From NCBI RefSeq assembly GCF_014200375.1, contig NZ_JACHBP010000001.1, positions 2,108,001 to 2,172,000 of the forward strand: a stretch of DNA of 64,000 bases. Direction: 5' to 3'. The translations under genes and the position numbers were made by a program. The notes beneath the pieces were generated by a model, which made no database searches, was not told where the DNA came from, and saw only the letters and a list, made by a program, of their open reading frames with translations. This DNA comes from Terrimesophilobacter mesophilus (GTDB lineage: Bacteria > Actinomycetota > Actinomycetes > Actinomycetales > Microbacteriaceae). Of the stretch, positions 17,150-25,432 are shown piece by piece; within the stretch, counting starts at the first letter, position 1, and each line of letters opens with the position of its first letter.

Positions 17150-17509
17150 GTGTTCGGTCTGACCTTTGAGAAACTCCTGTTGATCGGGATTCTCGCGGTG
17201 TTCCTTCTTGGACCCGAGCGCCTCCCATACTATGCATCCCAGTTGGCCCGACTCGTCAAGAATCTGAAGAAGATGGCGGACGGTGCGAAGGACCGGATGC
17301 GCGAGGAGATGGGTCCGGATTTCGACGATGTCGACTGGAAGAAACTGGATCCGCGGCAATACGACCCGCGCCGCATCATCCGTGAGGCCCTCGTCGAAGA
17401 GGTCACGACACCGAGTGCGCCGCCGGTCGCCGAGTCCGCCTATATGAAGCGCAAGCGGCGACTCGAAGAGGAAGGCAGGCGGGCGCCCTTCGACGCCGAG
17501 GCCACCTAG
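17150..17509 (+). CDS. tatB: Twin-arginine translocase subunit TatB
   Basis: The 119-residue protein starts with a short hydrophobic helix (FGLTFEKLLLIGILAVFLLGPERLP) including the conserved GPERLP turn. It continues with an amphipathic helix (RLVKNLKKMADGAKDRM) and a charged tail, the standard TatA/B layout; length and the Glu/Pro pattern favour TatB. It acts with TatC in docking Tat substrates at the membrane. No tatA or tatC is in the window. Its last four bases overlap the convergent aldehyde dehydrogenase gene. Confidence 0.9.
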   Translation: MFGLTFEKLLLIGILAVFLLGPERLPYYASQLARLVKNLKKMADGAKDRMREEMGPDFDDVDWKKLDPRQYDPRRIIREALVEEVTTPSAPPVAESAYMKRKRRLEEEGRRAPFDAEAT

Positions 17510-19056
17510 CGCCGGCGCAGTGCCTTGAGCGTCCGCAGCAGCAGAAGCAGCGGGCCGCCGAGCCTCGCGAACTCGCTTCCGACGCGCGGCAGGGTGAGCA
17601 GCCCCGTCGTCTCGGCGATCGTGCGGGGCTCCGCGAAGCGCAGGATGCCCTCCGGCCCGTTCCGCCGCCCCAGCCCCGACCTCTTCATGCCGCCCATGGG
17701 GGCGTCGACGGCCGAGAAGGTGGCGCGGTAGCCCTCGTTGATGTTGACGCTGCCGGCGTCGATCGTCGAGGCCACCCCCCGTGCCCTGCGCCGGGAACCG
17801 CTGAACACGGCGGCGTTGAGCCCGTACTCCGAGTCGTTCGTGGCGAGCACGGCCTCCTCCACGGAGTCGACGACCGTGATCGCCACGACGGGGCCGAACG
17901 TCTCATTGCCGAAGCACACCATGGCATCCGTGACCCCGGTGAGCACGGTCGGCTCGTAGAACAGTGGGCCGAGATCGGGGCGCGCCGTGCCCCCCGTGAG
18001 CACTGCAGCGCCCTTCGCCACCGCATCCTGCACGTGGGCCTGCGTGTTCTCCAGCTGGCTGGGGAGCGTGAGCGAGCCGACATCCGTCGAATAGTCGAAC
18101 GCGGCGCCCTGCACGAGCGCCTTCGTCTGCCTCACGAACTCGGCCGTGAACGCGTCCGCAACGGGCCGTTGAACGTAGATGCGCTCGATCGAGACGCACA
18201 TCTGACCCATGGACGAGAAGCAGGCGTAGACCGCCGAACGCGCCGCCTTGATCGGGTCGACGTCGTCGAGCACGATCATCGGGTTCTTGCCGCCGAGCTC
18301 GAGCGACGCGCCGCGCAGCGCCGTCGCCGCCCGGATGCCGACCTGGGTTCCCGTCGCCGTCGACCCGGTGAAGCTCAGGTAGTCCGAGACGTCGTTGACC
18401 GCGTTGCCGATCGCCGCGCCGTCGCCCGTGACGATCGCCCACAGGTCGGCCGGAACGCCCGCGTCGACGAAGGCACGGCGCACGGCGAGAATCGTGAGCG
18501 CGCTCTGGTTGTCGGCCTTCTGCAGGACGGCGTTTCCGGCGGCGAGCGCGGGGACGACATCCATGGCGGCGAGACTCAGGGGGAAGTTCCACGGAGTGAT
18601 GACCCCGACAAGGCCCTTCGGCCGATACCCCACGCGGGTCTGAACCACGAGCGGGATGGTCGACCTGCGTCGCCGCGTCTTCAGGATGCGCCGGGCCGAC
18701 AACGCGTAGTAGCGGGTGACCGAGGCGGACTGGAAGACCTCCTCGAAGGCCTGCCCGCGGGTCTTGCCGGTCTCCGTCTGGGCGGCATCGAGCAGGGCCT
18801 CGCGCCGCTCCAGGATGAGATCATGGGCCCTCAGCAGCACCCTGCGCCGGTGCGCGAAGCCCGCAGCAAGCCAGCCCAGCTGGGCGAGCCGTGCGCGGTC
18901 GGCGGCGGCAGCGACATCCTCGACCGTGCTGTACGGCAGGTCGTGGAGCTTCTCACCCGTGAAGGGCGCCGTGATCGGAACGTGGGTCGATCGGGACGAG
19001 CTGAGGTCGCCGACGAGGTCATCGATGACCGCGCGTGGCAGGAATGTACCGGGCAT
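17506..19056 (-). CDS. gabD2: Succinate-semialdehyde dehydrogenase, GabD2 type
   Basis: A 516-residue NAD(P)-dependent aldehyde dehydrogenase. The active-site residues are visible: Asn157 (TPWNFP), Lys180 in NAVLQKAD, Glu253 in ELGGKNPM and Cys287 in SMGQMCVS. Overall similarity and length fit mycobacterial GabD2 (about 518 residues), which oxidises succinate semialdehyde to succinate. A basic, leucine-rich C-terminal extension ends LRTLKALRRR. The start is ATG, divergent from the symporter gene with back-to-back -10 boxes. Confidence 0.85.
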   Translation of the reverse strand: MPGTFLPRAVIDDLVGDLSSSRSTHVPITAPFTGEKLHDLPYSTVEDVAAAADRARLAQLGWLAAGFAHRRRVLLRAHDLILERREALLDAAQTETGKTRGQAFEEVFQSASVTRYYALSARRILKTRRRRSTIPLVVQTRVGYRPKGLVGVITPWNFPLSLAAMDVVPALAAGNAVLQKADNQSALTILAVRRAFVDAGVPADLWAIVTGDGAAIGNAVNDVSDYLSFTGSTATGTQVGIRAATALRGASLELGGKNPMIVLDDVDPIKAARSAVYACFSSMGQMCVSIERIYVQRPVADAFTAEFVRQTKALVQGAAFDYSTDVGSLTLPSQLENTQAHVQDAVAKGAAVLTGGTARPDLGPLFYEPTVLTGVTDAMVCFGNETFGPVVAITVVDSVEEAVLATNDSEYGLNAAVFSGSRRRARGVASTIDAGSVNINEGYRATFSAVDAPMGGMKRSGLGRRNGPEGILRFAEPRTIAETTGLLTLPRVGSEFARLGGPLLLLLRTLKALRRR

Positions 19057-19063
19057 ACAGCCA

Positions 19064-19073
19064 ACGCTACACT
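19064..19073. promoter_or_regulatory. Bidirectional -10 element for gabD2 and the symporter gene
   Basis: ACGCTACACT reads TACACT on the plus strand and TAGCGT on the minus strand; the two boxes share the central TA. Each is followed by seven bases and a start codon (ATG 19081 forward, ATG at 19056 reverse). Confidence 0.5.
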
Positions 19074-19080
19074 CGGGAGG

Positions 19081-20442
19081 ATGACCGCAATGGAGCGCTC
19101 GACCGCAGCAACCCGACTCCCTCGCCGAACGATCGCCAGCTATGCGATCGGTTCCATCGGCACCGGCGGATTCTCCACCCTGCCCGGGCTCGTTCTCGTG
19201 TACTACCTCACGGACACCCTTGGCGTCACGGCGCTCCTCGCCGGCCTCCTCGTGACGGTCGCGAAGATCTGGGATGTGATCATCGACCCGGTGATCGGAG
19301 GGCGAAGCGACCTCAGCCTCGCACACACCGGATCCCGTCGGCGATTCATGGTTCTCGGAGCAGTGCTCCTTCCGGTCTTCTTCATCCTCACCTTCGCGGT
19401 CCCGATCGGCACGGACCCCCTGCTCGCCGGATTCTGGGTCTTCATCGCGTTCGTCCTCGCCGCGACGGCATTCAGTCTGTTCCAGGTCCCGTACATCGCG
19501 CTGCCGGCCGAACTCTCGGATGACTACGACGAGCGCACGCGCCTGCTCACCTGGCGCGTCGTCGTCCTCACCTTCGCCATCCTCCTGTTCGGAGCGGGCG
19601 GCCCCGCGCTGCGCAGCATGGGCGGTGGAAGCACCTTCCTCGGTTACCTGCTCATGGCGGTCGTCGCCGGACTGGTCATCGGCGCGGGGCTGTTCGCCTC
19701 GAGCTTCGTCGCGAAGAAGGGCCTCGTGCCGGCGGCAGCGCCGAAGCCGGTCTCGATCCGGGAGAACTACGCGGCGGGGTTCCGTGCGCTGAAGCGCAGC
19801 CAGCCGTTCCGGGTTCTCCTGCTCACGTTCCTCCTGCAGGGTCTCGCGACGGGCCTCATGCTCGCCGGCGCCCAGTACGTCGCGACCTGGGTGCTGGAGA
19901 GCGAGGATGCGGTCACGTTCCTCTTCATCGCCCTCATCGCTCCCGCGCTCCTCGCGGCACCACTGTGGGGCGTCATCGCGAACCGCGTCGGCAAGGAGCG
20001 CGGATTCACCTGGGCGAGCGCGATCTTCGGACTCGCCGCGCTCAGCCTCCTCGGCCTGCTCTGGGCCCCCGGCGACTGGGTGTACATCCCGGTCGCGATC
20101 GCCGGCGCGGCGTACGCCGGGATGCAGTCGCTCCCGATGGCCATGCTCCCCGACGTGATCTCGCACGACGCCGCCGAGCACGAGGAGGGGCGGGCCGGAA
20201 CGTTCGGAGGCATGTGGACGGCGGGGGAGACCACCGGCATGGCGCTCGGTGCGACCGTGTTGACGATCGTGCTGGCGATCGCCGGATATGCCGAGTCGGT
20301 GCCCGGTGAGCACGTCGTGCAGTCGGCATCCGCGATCGCCGGCATCGTCGTGAGCTTCAGCATCGTTCCGGCCGTGCTCATCGGCCTGAGCCTCATCTCG
20401 CTCGCGCGGTACCGGCTGCGCAAGGGGACGATCGCGCGATGA
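19081..20442 (+). CDS. GPH-family (MFS) sugar:cation symporter-like transporter
   Basis: The 453-residue protein has about 12 membrane helices. An early helix contains ASYAIGSIGTGGF, followed by KIWDVIIDPVIGGRSD, the loop signature of the glycoside-pentoside-hexuronide family, and later YIALPAELSDDYDERTRL and LPMAMLPDVISHDAAEHEEGRAGTF. The substrate is not predictable. The first ATG fits leaderless initiation, while ATG 19090 is nine bases after GGGAGG and is equally plausible. It overlaps the next gene in an ATGA, so the two form an operon. Confidence 0.85.
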   Translation: MTAMERSTAATRLPRRTIASYAIGSIGTGGFSTLPGLVLVYYLTDTLGVTALLAGLLVTVAKIWDVIIDPVIGGRSDLSLAHTGSRRRFMVLGAVLLPVFFILTFAVPIGTDPLLAGFWVFIAFVLAATAFSLFQVPYIALPAELSDDYDERTRLLTWRVVVLTFAILLFGAGGPALRSMGGGSTFLGYLLMAVVAGLVIGAGLFASSFVAKKGLVPAAAPKPVSIRENYAAGFRALKRSQPFRVLLLTFLLQGLATGLMLAGAQYVATWVLESEDAVTFLFIALIAPALLAAPLWGVIANRVGKERGFTWASAIFGLAALSLLGLLWAPGDWVYIPVAIAGAAYAGMQSLPMAMLPDVISHDAAEHEEGRAGTFGGMWTAGETTGMALGATVLTIVLAIAGYAESVPGEHVVQSASAIAGIVVSFSIVPAVLIGLSLISLARYRLRKGTIAR

Positions 20443-21932
20443 GGTTCCAGGAACAGCCGGCAGACATCCTCGCGCGGCTTCAGGCGCTTCGGGATGCCGA
20501 CGCCCCCACCCACGGTGGACGTGTGCTCTCCTACGTCTACGACAGCGGCCTCGCCGAGCTGGATGAGCTCGCGGCGACGGCCATCCGGATGGTGCAGCCG
20601 GTCAACGGCCTCGACCCGACCACGTTCACCTCGGTCGCCACGATGGAGCGGGAGGTGCTGCAGTTCGCCCGCCAGGTGCTCCACGGCGATGAGGATGTCG
20701 TCGGGTCGGTCACGAGCGGCGGGACAGAGAGCTGCCTGCTCGCAGTGAAGACGGCGCGCGACGACTGGCGGGCAGCGCATCCGGCCGGAGGCATGCCCCG
20801 CCTGCTCGCCCCGTCGACCGCGCACGCAGCCTTTCAGAAGGCCGCGCACTATTTCGGGCTCGAACTCGACCTCGTGCCGGTCGGCGCGGACGGGACGTGC
20901 GACGCATCCGCGATCATCGAGCGGCTGGGCGAGGATGTCGCGCTCGTCGTCGTCTCCGCCCCGAGCTACCCGTTCGCAGCCCTCGACCCGGTCGCCGAGG
21001 TGGCGTCTGCATCGTCAGCACGCGGGATCGCCTGTCACGTCGACGCGTGCATCGGCGGTTTCGTTCTTCCCTGGCTGGAGGGCGTCTCCCCGTGGGACTT
21101 CCGCGTGCCGGGCGTGACGAGCCTGAGCGCAGATCTCCACAAGTTCGGATACGCGCCGAAGGGGGCATCCGTGCTGTTGCAGCGCGGCCGCGACCGCCAG
21201 CGCGCGCAGTACTTCGCAACGACCCGCTGGCCGGGATATCCGGTCGTGAACCCGACGATGCTCGGGTCGAAGTCGGCGGGAGCGCTCGCGGCGAGCTGGG
21301 CGATCACCCGGGTGCTGGGAGAAGACGGCTACGCGGAGCTTGCCGCAGCGTGCGACAGGGCCACCGTCGCCCTGAGGGCGCTCATCTCCGGCATCGAGGG
21401 GCTGCGCGTGGTCGGCGACCCGGTGGGGCCGTTGTTCGCGGTCGCCACCGACGAGTCGGTGCCGGGGGCGCGTCGCGTCGACCCGCACCACTGGGCGGAC
21501 CGGGTGCGGGGTGAGGGCTTCCTGCTGCAACTCCAGCCGGCGTTCACACAGGCGGATGGTTCGCGGTTGCCCTCGACGACTCACTTCACGATCACCCCGG
21601 TCACCGAAACCGTGATGGCCGAACTCTCAGCGGCACTCGTGTCGGCCGCGGATGCGGTGCGCGGGGTTCCGCCCGTGTCGGTCGCCGACGTGCTCGCGGC
21701 TGTTCCGGACGGCGCGGCGGCGATGCTGCAGGGGCCGGATGCCACTTCGCTCGACTCGGAGACCGCTGCGGCGCTCCTGGCCGGCTTCGGACTCGGCCGG
21801 GGTGCGGACGACTCCGCGGCCCTGCCGGAGCGGATGGCGCCGATCCTGGCGCTCGTGGAGGCGCTGCCCGCGCCCGTCACCGAGCGCCTTCTGATCGAGC
21901 TGCTGGCGCGTCTGGTCGAGCCGCGGGGGTAG
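20439..21932 (+). CDS. PLP-dependent decarboxylase/lyase of the sphingosine-1-phosphate lyase-like group
   Basis: A 497-residue group II decarboxylase-fold enzyme with SGGTES (residues 93-98), HVDACIGGFVLPW (Asp202) and the PLP lysine Lys235 in SADLHKFGYAPKG. This set resembles S1P lyase and related glutamate/aspartate decarboxylases. Residues beyond about 400 form an extra C-terminal helical region. The substrate is unknown; a phosphorylated amino-alcohol or an amino acid is possible. Overlap with the symporter gene suggests that transport and breakdown of one compound may be linked. Confidence 0.78.
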   Translation: MRFQEQPADILARLQALRDADAPTHGGRVLSYVYDSGLAELDELAATAIRMVQPVNGLDPTTFTSVATMEREVLQFARQVLHGDEDVVGSVTSGGTESCLLAVKTARDDWRAAHPAGGMPRLLAPSTAHAAFQKAAHYFGLELDLVPVGADGTCDASAIIERLGEDVALVVVSAPSYPFAALDPVAEVASASSARGIACHVDACIGGFVLPWLEGVSPWDFRVPGVTSLSADLHKFGYAPKGASVLLQRGRDRQRAQYFATTRWPGYPVVNPTMLGSKSAGALAASWAITRVLGEDGYAELAAACDRATVALRALISGIEGLRVVGDPVGPLFAVATDESVPGARRVDPHHWADRVRGEGFLLQLQPAFTQADGSRLPSTTHFTITPVTETVMAELSAALVSAADAVRGVPPVSVADVLAAVPDGAAAMLQGPDATSLDSETAAALLAGFGLGRGADDSAALPERMAPILALVEALPAPVTERLLIELLARLVEPRG

Positions 21933-21961
21933 CCGCACACCGAGAAGCGGCGTAGCGCGCT

Positions 21962-23032
21962 TCAGGAAACGAGCACATCCGCGAGGGCGAGGATGGCACG
22001 GGCGGCAGGGTCATCCGGGTGCGAGAGCACGACCGGATCGCCGGCGTCCCCGCCCTCGCGCAGTGCGAGGCTGAGTGGGATGGACATGAGGAGCGGCACG
22101 TCGAGCCGCGCCGCGGCATCCGCCCCGCCGCCAGTACCGAACAGGTCGAGCACCGTGCCGTCCGGCTGGGGGAGCCCGGCCATGTTCTCCACGACGCCGA
22201 TGACCCGCTGGCCGGTCTTGCGTGCGACGATCCCGCTCCGCTCGGCGACATCCGCCGCCGCCGTCTGCGGCGTCGTCACGACGACGACCTCGGCGTGGGG
22301 GAGCAGCTGGCCGATGGAGATCGCGACATCGCCCGTCCCGGGCGGCAGGTCGAGAAGCAGGACGTCGAGCTCATCGAAGTAGACCTCGCTCAGGAACTGT
22401 TTGATCGTGCGGTGCAGCATCGGCCCCCGCCAGGACACGGCGGTCGCCGGTCCCGGCAGGAACATCCCGATCGAGATGACCTTCACTCCGAACCCGATCG
22501 GCGGGAGCATGAGCTCGCCGACCCGCGTCGGCTTCTCGTCCGACACCCCGAGGAGCGCGGGGATGGAGAACCCGAAGACGTCGGCGTCGACGATGCCCAC
22601 CTTGAGTCCCTTCGCGGCGAGCGCAGCACCGAGGTTCGCGGTGATGGTCGACTTGCCGACGCCCCCCTTTCCGCTCGTGATCGCGACGATGCGCGTGGGC
22701 GTATCCGGCCCGAACTGCACTTCGCGTCGCCGGGCGCCCTGCAGTCGCTCGGTGAGAGCGGTGCGCTCCTCCACACTCATGACCGCGACATCGACAGCGA
22801 CCTCCGTCACACCGGCGACGGCGGATGCCGCCTCGCGGACGTCGTGCTCGATGCGGTCCGCTGCGGGGCATCCGACGATCGTGAGCTTGATGCGGATCGT
22901 CACACTCCCGCCGTCGATCGTGACGGAGTCGATCATCCCCAGGTCGGCGATGGGGCGGCGGATCTCCGGGTCGATGACCGTGCCGAGAGCGCGGTCGAGA
23001 GCTGCCCGGTCGACGGTCGCCCCGTCAATCAA
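21962..23032 (-). CDS. mrp: Mrp/ApbC-family P-loop iron-sulfur carrier ATPase
   Basis: The 356-residue protein has an N-terminal MIP18/DUF59 domain (residues 8-90, including DPEIRRPIADLGMI and GCPAAD) and a deviant Walker A, SGKGGVGKST, at 120-129, then DADVFGFS and DLPPGTGD. Mrp/ApbC proteins transfer Fe-S clusters. The CxxC pair found in NBP35/E. coli-type members is missing, as expected for actinobacterial Mrp. No ATG fits: the TTG at 23032, overlapping the DUF1003 stop, is the only sensible start. It is the last gene of a three-gene operon. Confidence 0.9.
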   Translation of the reverse strand: MIDGATVDRAALDRALGTVIDPEIRRPIADLGMIDSVTIDGGSVTIRIKLTIVGCPAADRIEHDVREAASAVAGVTEVAVDVAVMSVEERTALTERLQGARRREVQFGPDTPTRIVAITSGKGGVGKSTITANLGAALAAKGLKVGIVDADVFGFSIPALLGVSDEKPTRVGELMLPPIGFGVKVISIGMFLPGPATAVSWRGPMLHRTIKQFLSEVYFDELDVLLLDLPPGTGDVAISIGQLLPHAEVVVVTTPQTAAADVAERSGIVARKTGQRVIGVVENMAGLPQPDGTVLDLFGTGGGADAAARLDVPLLMSIPLSLALREGGDAGDPVVLSHPDDPAARAILALADVLVS

Positions 23033-23543
23033 CGCTCGAGCTCTTATCCCGGTCCAGTTCTTCCAGGAGCGACCGGAGTTCGGCGCGGATGAAGTCCTTG
23101 CTCGCGAGATCCCGTACGACCAGGCGCAGCGACACGACCTCACGCGCGAGGTACTCGGTGTCGGCGAGATTGCGCTCCGCCCGCTGCCGGTCCTGCTCGA
23201 TCTGCACCCGGTCGCGGTCATCCTGCCTGTTCTGGGCGAGAAGGATGAGCGGAGCGGCATACGAGGCCTGCAGCGACAGGATGAGGGTCAGCGCCGTGAA
23301 GCCGAGCGCTGCGGAGTCGAATCGCCAGCCCTCGGGCGCGAGGACGTTGTACGTGAGCCAGGCGGCGCAGAACACGGAGAGGAAGAAGAGGAACCACGGG
23401 GTACCCATCCCGCGGGCGATCGTCTCCGTGAAGCGGCCGAACCGGTCGCTGGGTTCGCCGAGCCGTGGCACGAACGATGAGCGGAGGCCCTTCGGGGAGT
23501 CGAGACGCGATTCAGTGCGACGTGGGCGCGAGGTGTTCGCCAT
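23025..23543 (-). CDS. DUF1003 membrane protein
   Basis: The 172-residue protein has a basic N-terminus, two membrane helices (near residues 48-68 and 78-100) with TPWFLFFLSVFCAAWLTYN and LSLQASYAAPLILLAQNRQ, and a charged coiled-coil C-terminus. This is the DUF1003 pattern; its function is unknown. It lies between the MgtE-like and mrp genes, an order conserved in actinobacteria, and overlaps the upstream gene by 32 bases and mrp by 8. Confidence 0.92.
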   Translation of the reverse strand: MANTSRPRRTESRLDSPKGLRSSFVPRLGEPSDRFGRFTETIARGMGTPWFLFFLSVFCAAWLTYNVLAPEGWRFDSAALGFTALTLILSLQASYAAPLILLAQNRQDDRDRVQIEQDRQRAERNLADTEYLAREVVSLRLVVRDLASKDFIRAELRSLLEELDRDKSSSVD

Positions 23544-24861
23544 TGGTGTTCCTCCTTCCTGGCTTCTTTCCGGTGGTGATTATGTCGAGGGGGCTGGTGT
23601 CCGCGCGAAGCAGTTTCGCGGGCTCATCCTCGTCGTGACTTCGCCAGTCGTCTGGGAGCAGATAGTCGAGAACATCGTCAATGGTCACCACCCCGACGAG
23701 TCGGTGGTTCTCGTCCACGACGGGGACGGACACGAGGTCGTAGCTCGCGAGGATGCGGCTGACCTCTGCAGCGGAGGTGTCGGCGCGGACCGGGTCCAGC
23801 TTCTGGTCGATGAGCGTTCCGAGTCGCTCCATGGGCGGGTAGCGCAGCATCTGCTGGAAGTGGACCATCCCGAGGAGCCGTCCGGTCGGCGGCTCATACG
23901 GGGGAAGCGTCACGCACACCGCCGCCCCGAGTGCCGGCGCGAGATCCTGGCGGCGGATGAGGGCGAGCGCCTCCGCGACGGTCGTGTCGGATGAGACGAT
24001 GACCGGCTCCGTCGTCATGAGGCCGCCGGCGGTGTCCGGGGCATAGGCGAGGAGCATCCGCACATCCTCGGCCTCCTCCGGCTGCATGAGGTCGAGCAAC
24101 GCCTCTCCGCGTTCTTCGCTCAACTGGGCGATGAGGTCGGCGGCGTCATCGGGCTGCATCTGGTCGAGGACGTCGGCGGCACGGTCGTCTTCGAGGTGGG
24201 CGAGGATGTCCACCTGCTCGCTCTCGGGCATCTCCTCGAGGACGTCGGCGAGGCGCTCGTCGCTCAACTCCTCCGCGACCTCGAGCATGCGCGCCTCCGG
24301 GAGGTCGAGGAGCGCGTTGGCGAGGTCGGCGGGCAGGAGGTCCTCGAAGGTGGCGAGGAGTTGGCTCGCAGATTGCGATTCGCCCTTCCTGGACTGCTCT
24401 GCGACATCCGCCCAGGCTGCGAACACCGTGTGGCCCTTCGCGAACGGTGACGCGCCGACCTTGGGGCGACGCAGGAACAGCTCACGGACCTCCCACTCTC
24501 CCCGCGGGTTCTGCTCGATCGCGACATCCTCGATCGTGGCCTGACCCGAGCCGTCGGTGAACGTGACCACCCTGCCGAGCATCTCGGCGATGATGCGGAC
24601 CTCGCCACCGCGCTGCTCGAACCTCCGAAGGTTGATGAGCCCCGTCGTGATGATCTGGCCGCTGCCGATGCTCGTCACGCGGCCGATCGACAGGAAGATG
24701 CGCCGCCGTCCAGGGACCTCGACCACGAAACCGACGACGCGTGGTGAGTCGTTCCGCCGGTAGACGACGAGAACGTCGCGCACGCGGCCGACCCGATCCC
24801 CGACGGGGTCGAAGACGGCGCACCCGACGAGTCGGGCGGCGAATACTCTCGTGGCGCTCAC
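23512..24861 (-). CDS. Soluble MgtE-like protein: PRC-barrel, MgtE N-terminal and CBS domains
   Basis: The 449 residues comprise an N-terminal PRC-barrel-like part (about 1-130), an MgtE intracellular N domain of repeated DERLADVLEEMPESEQ-type helices (about 165-275) and a CBS pair (about 285-410, VPVVDENHRLVGVVTIDDVLDYLLPDDW). The five-helix transporter domain of MgtE is absent, so it cannot itself transport Mg2+. It may sense Mg2+ or nucleotides and act on a partner; this is inference. The start is GTG with a -10 box six bases ahead, divergent from the stress-protein gene. Confidence 0.9.
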   Translation of the reverse strand: MSATRVFAARLVGCAVFDPVGDRVGRVRDVLVVYRRNDSPRVVGFVVEVPGRRRIFLSIGRVTSIGSGQIITTGLINLRRFEQRGGEVRIIAEMLGRVVTFTDGSGQATIEDVAIEQNPRGEWEVRELFLRRPKVGASPFAKGHTVFAAWADVAEQSRKGESQSASQLLATFEDLLPADLANALLDLPEARMLEVAEELSDERLADVLEEMPESEQVDILAHLEDDRAADVLDQMQPDDAADLIAQLSEERGEALLDLMQPEEAEDVRMLLAYAPDTAGGLMTTEPVIVSSDTTVAEALALIRRQDLAPALGAAVCVTLPPYEPPTGRLLGMVHFQQMLRYPPMERLGTLIDQKLDPVRADTSAAEVSRILASYDLVSVPVVDENHRLVGVVTIDDVLDYLLPDDWRSHDEDEPAKLLRADTSPLDIITTGKKPGRRNTNGEHLAPTSH

Positions 24862-24867
24862 GCTACA

Positions 24868-24877
24868 ACCCTAGCCT
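24868..24877. promoter_or_regulatory. Bidirectional -10 element of the MgtE-like and stress-protein genes
   Basis: ACCCTAGCCT contains TAGGGT on the minus strand and TAGCCT on the plus strand, sharing the central TA. The minus box is six bases from the MgtE-like GTG. The plus box is 20 bases from the GTG at 24898, so that transcript would have a short leader. Confidence 0.45.
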
Positions 24878-24897
24878 TGAGATGCAAGAATGGGCCC

Positions 24898-25392
24898 GTG
24901 AGCAACCAGAGCAGAATGTCGAGTCGGCCGGCACCGTTCCCCACCCTTCCGAAGGGTGACGTGCTGGGAACCTACGACACCTACGACGAAGCGCAGGCCG
25001 TCGTCGATCGGCTCGCACGGGCCGAGTTTCCGGTGAAGCAGGTCGCCATCGTCGGCAGCGACCTGCGGACCGTCGAACGCGTCACGGGAAAGATGACCTA
25101 CGGGCGCGCGGCACTCGCCGGTGCGGCGAGCGGCCTCTGGTTCGGGCTGTTCCTCGGCCTCCTGCTGTTCATCTTCTCGCCGTCGCAGAACGCGATCCTG
25201 TACGTCGGCGCCGCGATGCTCATCGGCGCAGGGTTCGGCATGCTGTTCGGCATCGTCAGCTACGCGCTCAACCGGCGGCGCAGGGACTTCACCTCGATCC
25301 ACCAGGTGATCGCGGCGAAGTACGAGATCATGATCGACCCCTCGCTCACTACGAAAGCGCAGGACGTCCTGGCGCAGCCGCGTCAGGATTAG
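24898..25392 (+). CDS. General stress protein-like membrane protein (GSP17M/YflT-like)
   Basis: The 164-residue protein has an N-terminal alpha/beta part with GTYDTYDEAQAVVDRLARAEFPVKQVAIVG, resembling the general stress protein 17M domain. Two glycine-rich membrane helices follow (about residues 70-95 and 98-120), then a cytoplasmic tail. Function is unknown. Its position next to the mrp-DUF1003-MgtE-like cluster is conserved in actinobacteria. I chose the GTG giving VSNQSRMSS; a TTG 21 bases upstream is in frame but coincides with the -10 box. Confidence 0.8.
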   Translation: MSNQSRMSSRPAPFPTLPKGDVLGTYDTYDEAQAVVDRLARAEFPVKQVAIVGSDLRTVERVTGKMTYGRAALAGAASGLWFGLFLGLLLFIFSPSQNAILYVGAAMLIGAGFGMLFGIVSYALNRRRRDFTSIHQVIAAKYEIMIDPSLTTKAQDVLAQPRQD

Positions 25393-25432
25393 CCCAGCCC
25401 AGCCCAGGCCAGGCCTCAGCCCAGCTCGGCCC

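Noticed and set aside
25393..25432. CCCAG-rich repeats between the stress protein and pepP
   Set aside because: A short GC-rich convergent spacer of 40 bases with no clear hairpin or period; too little to call.
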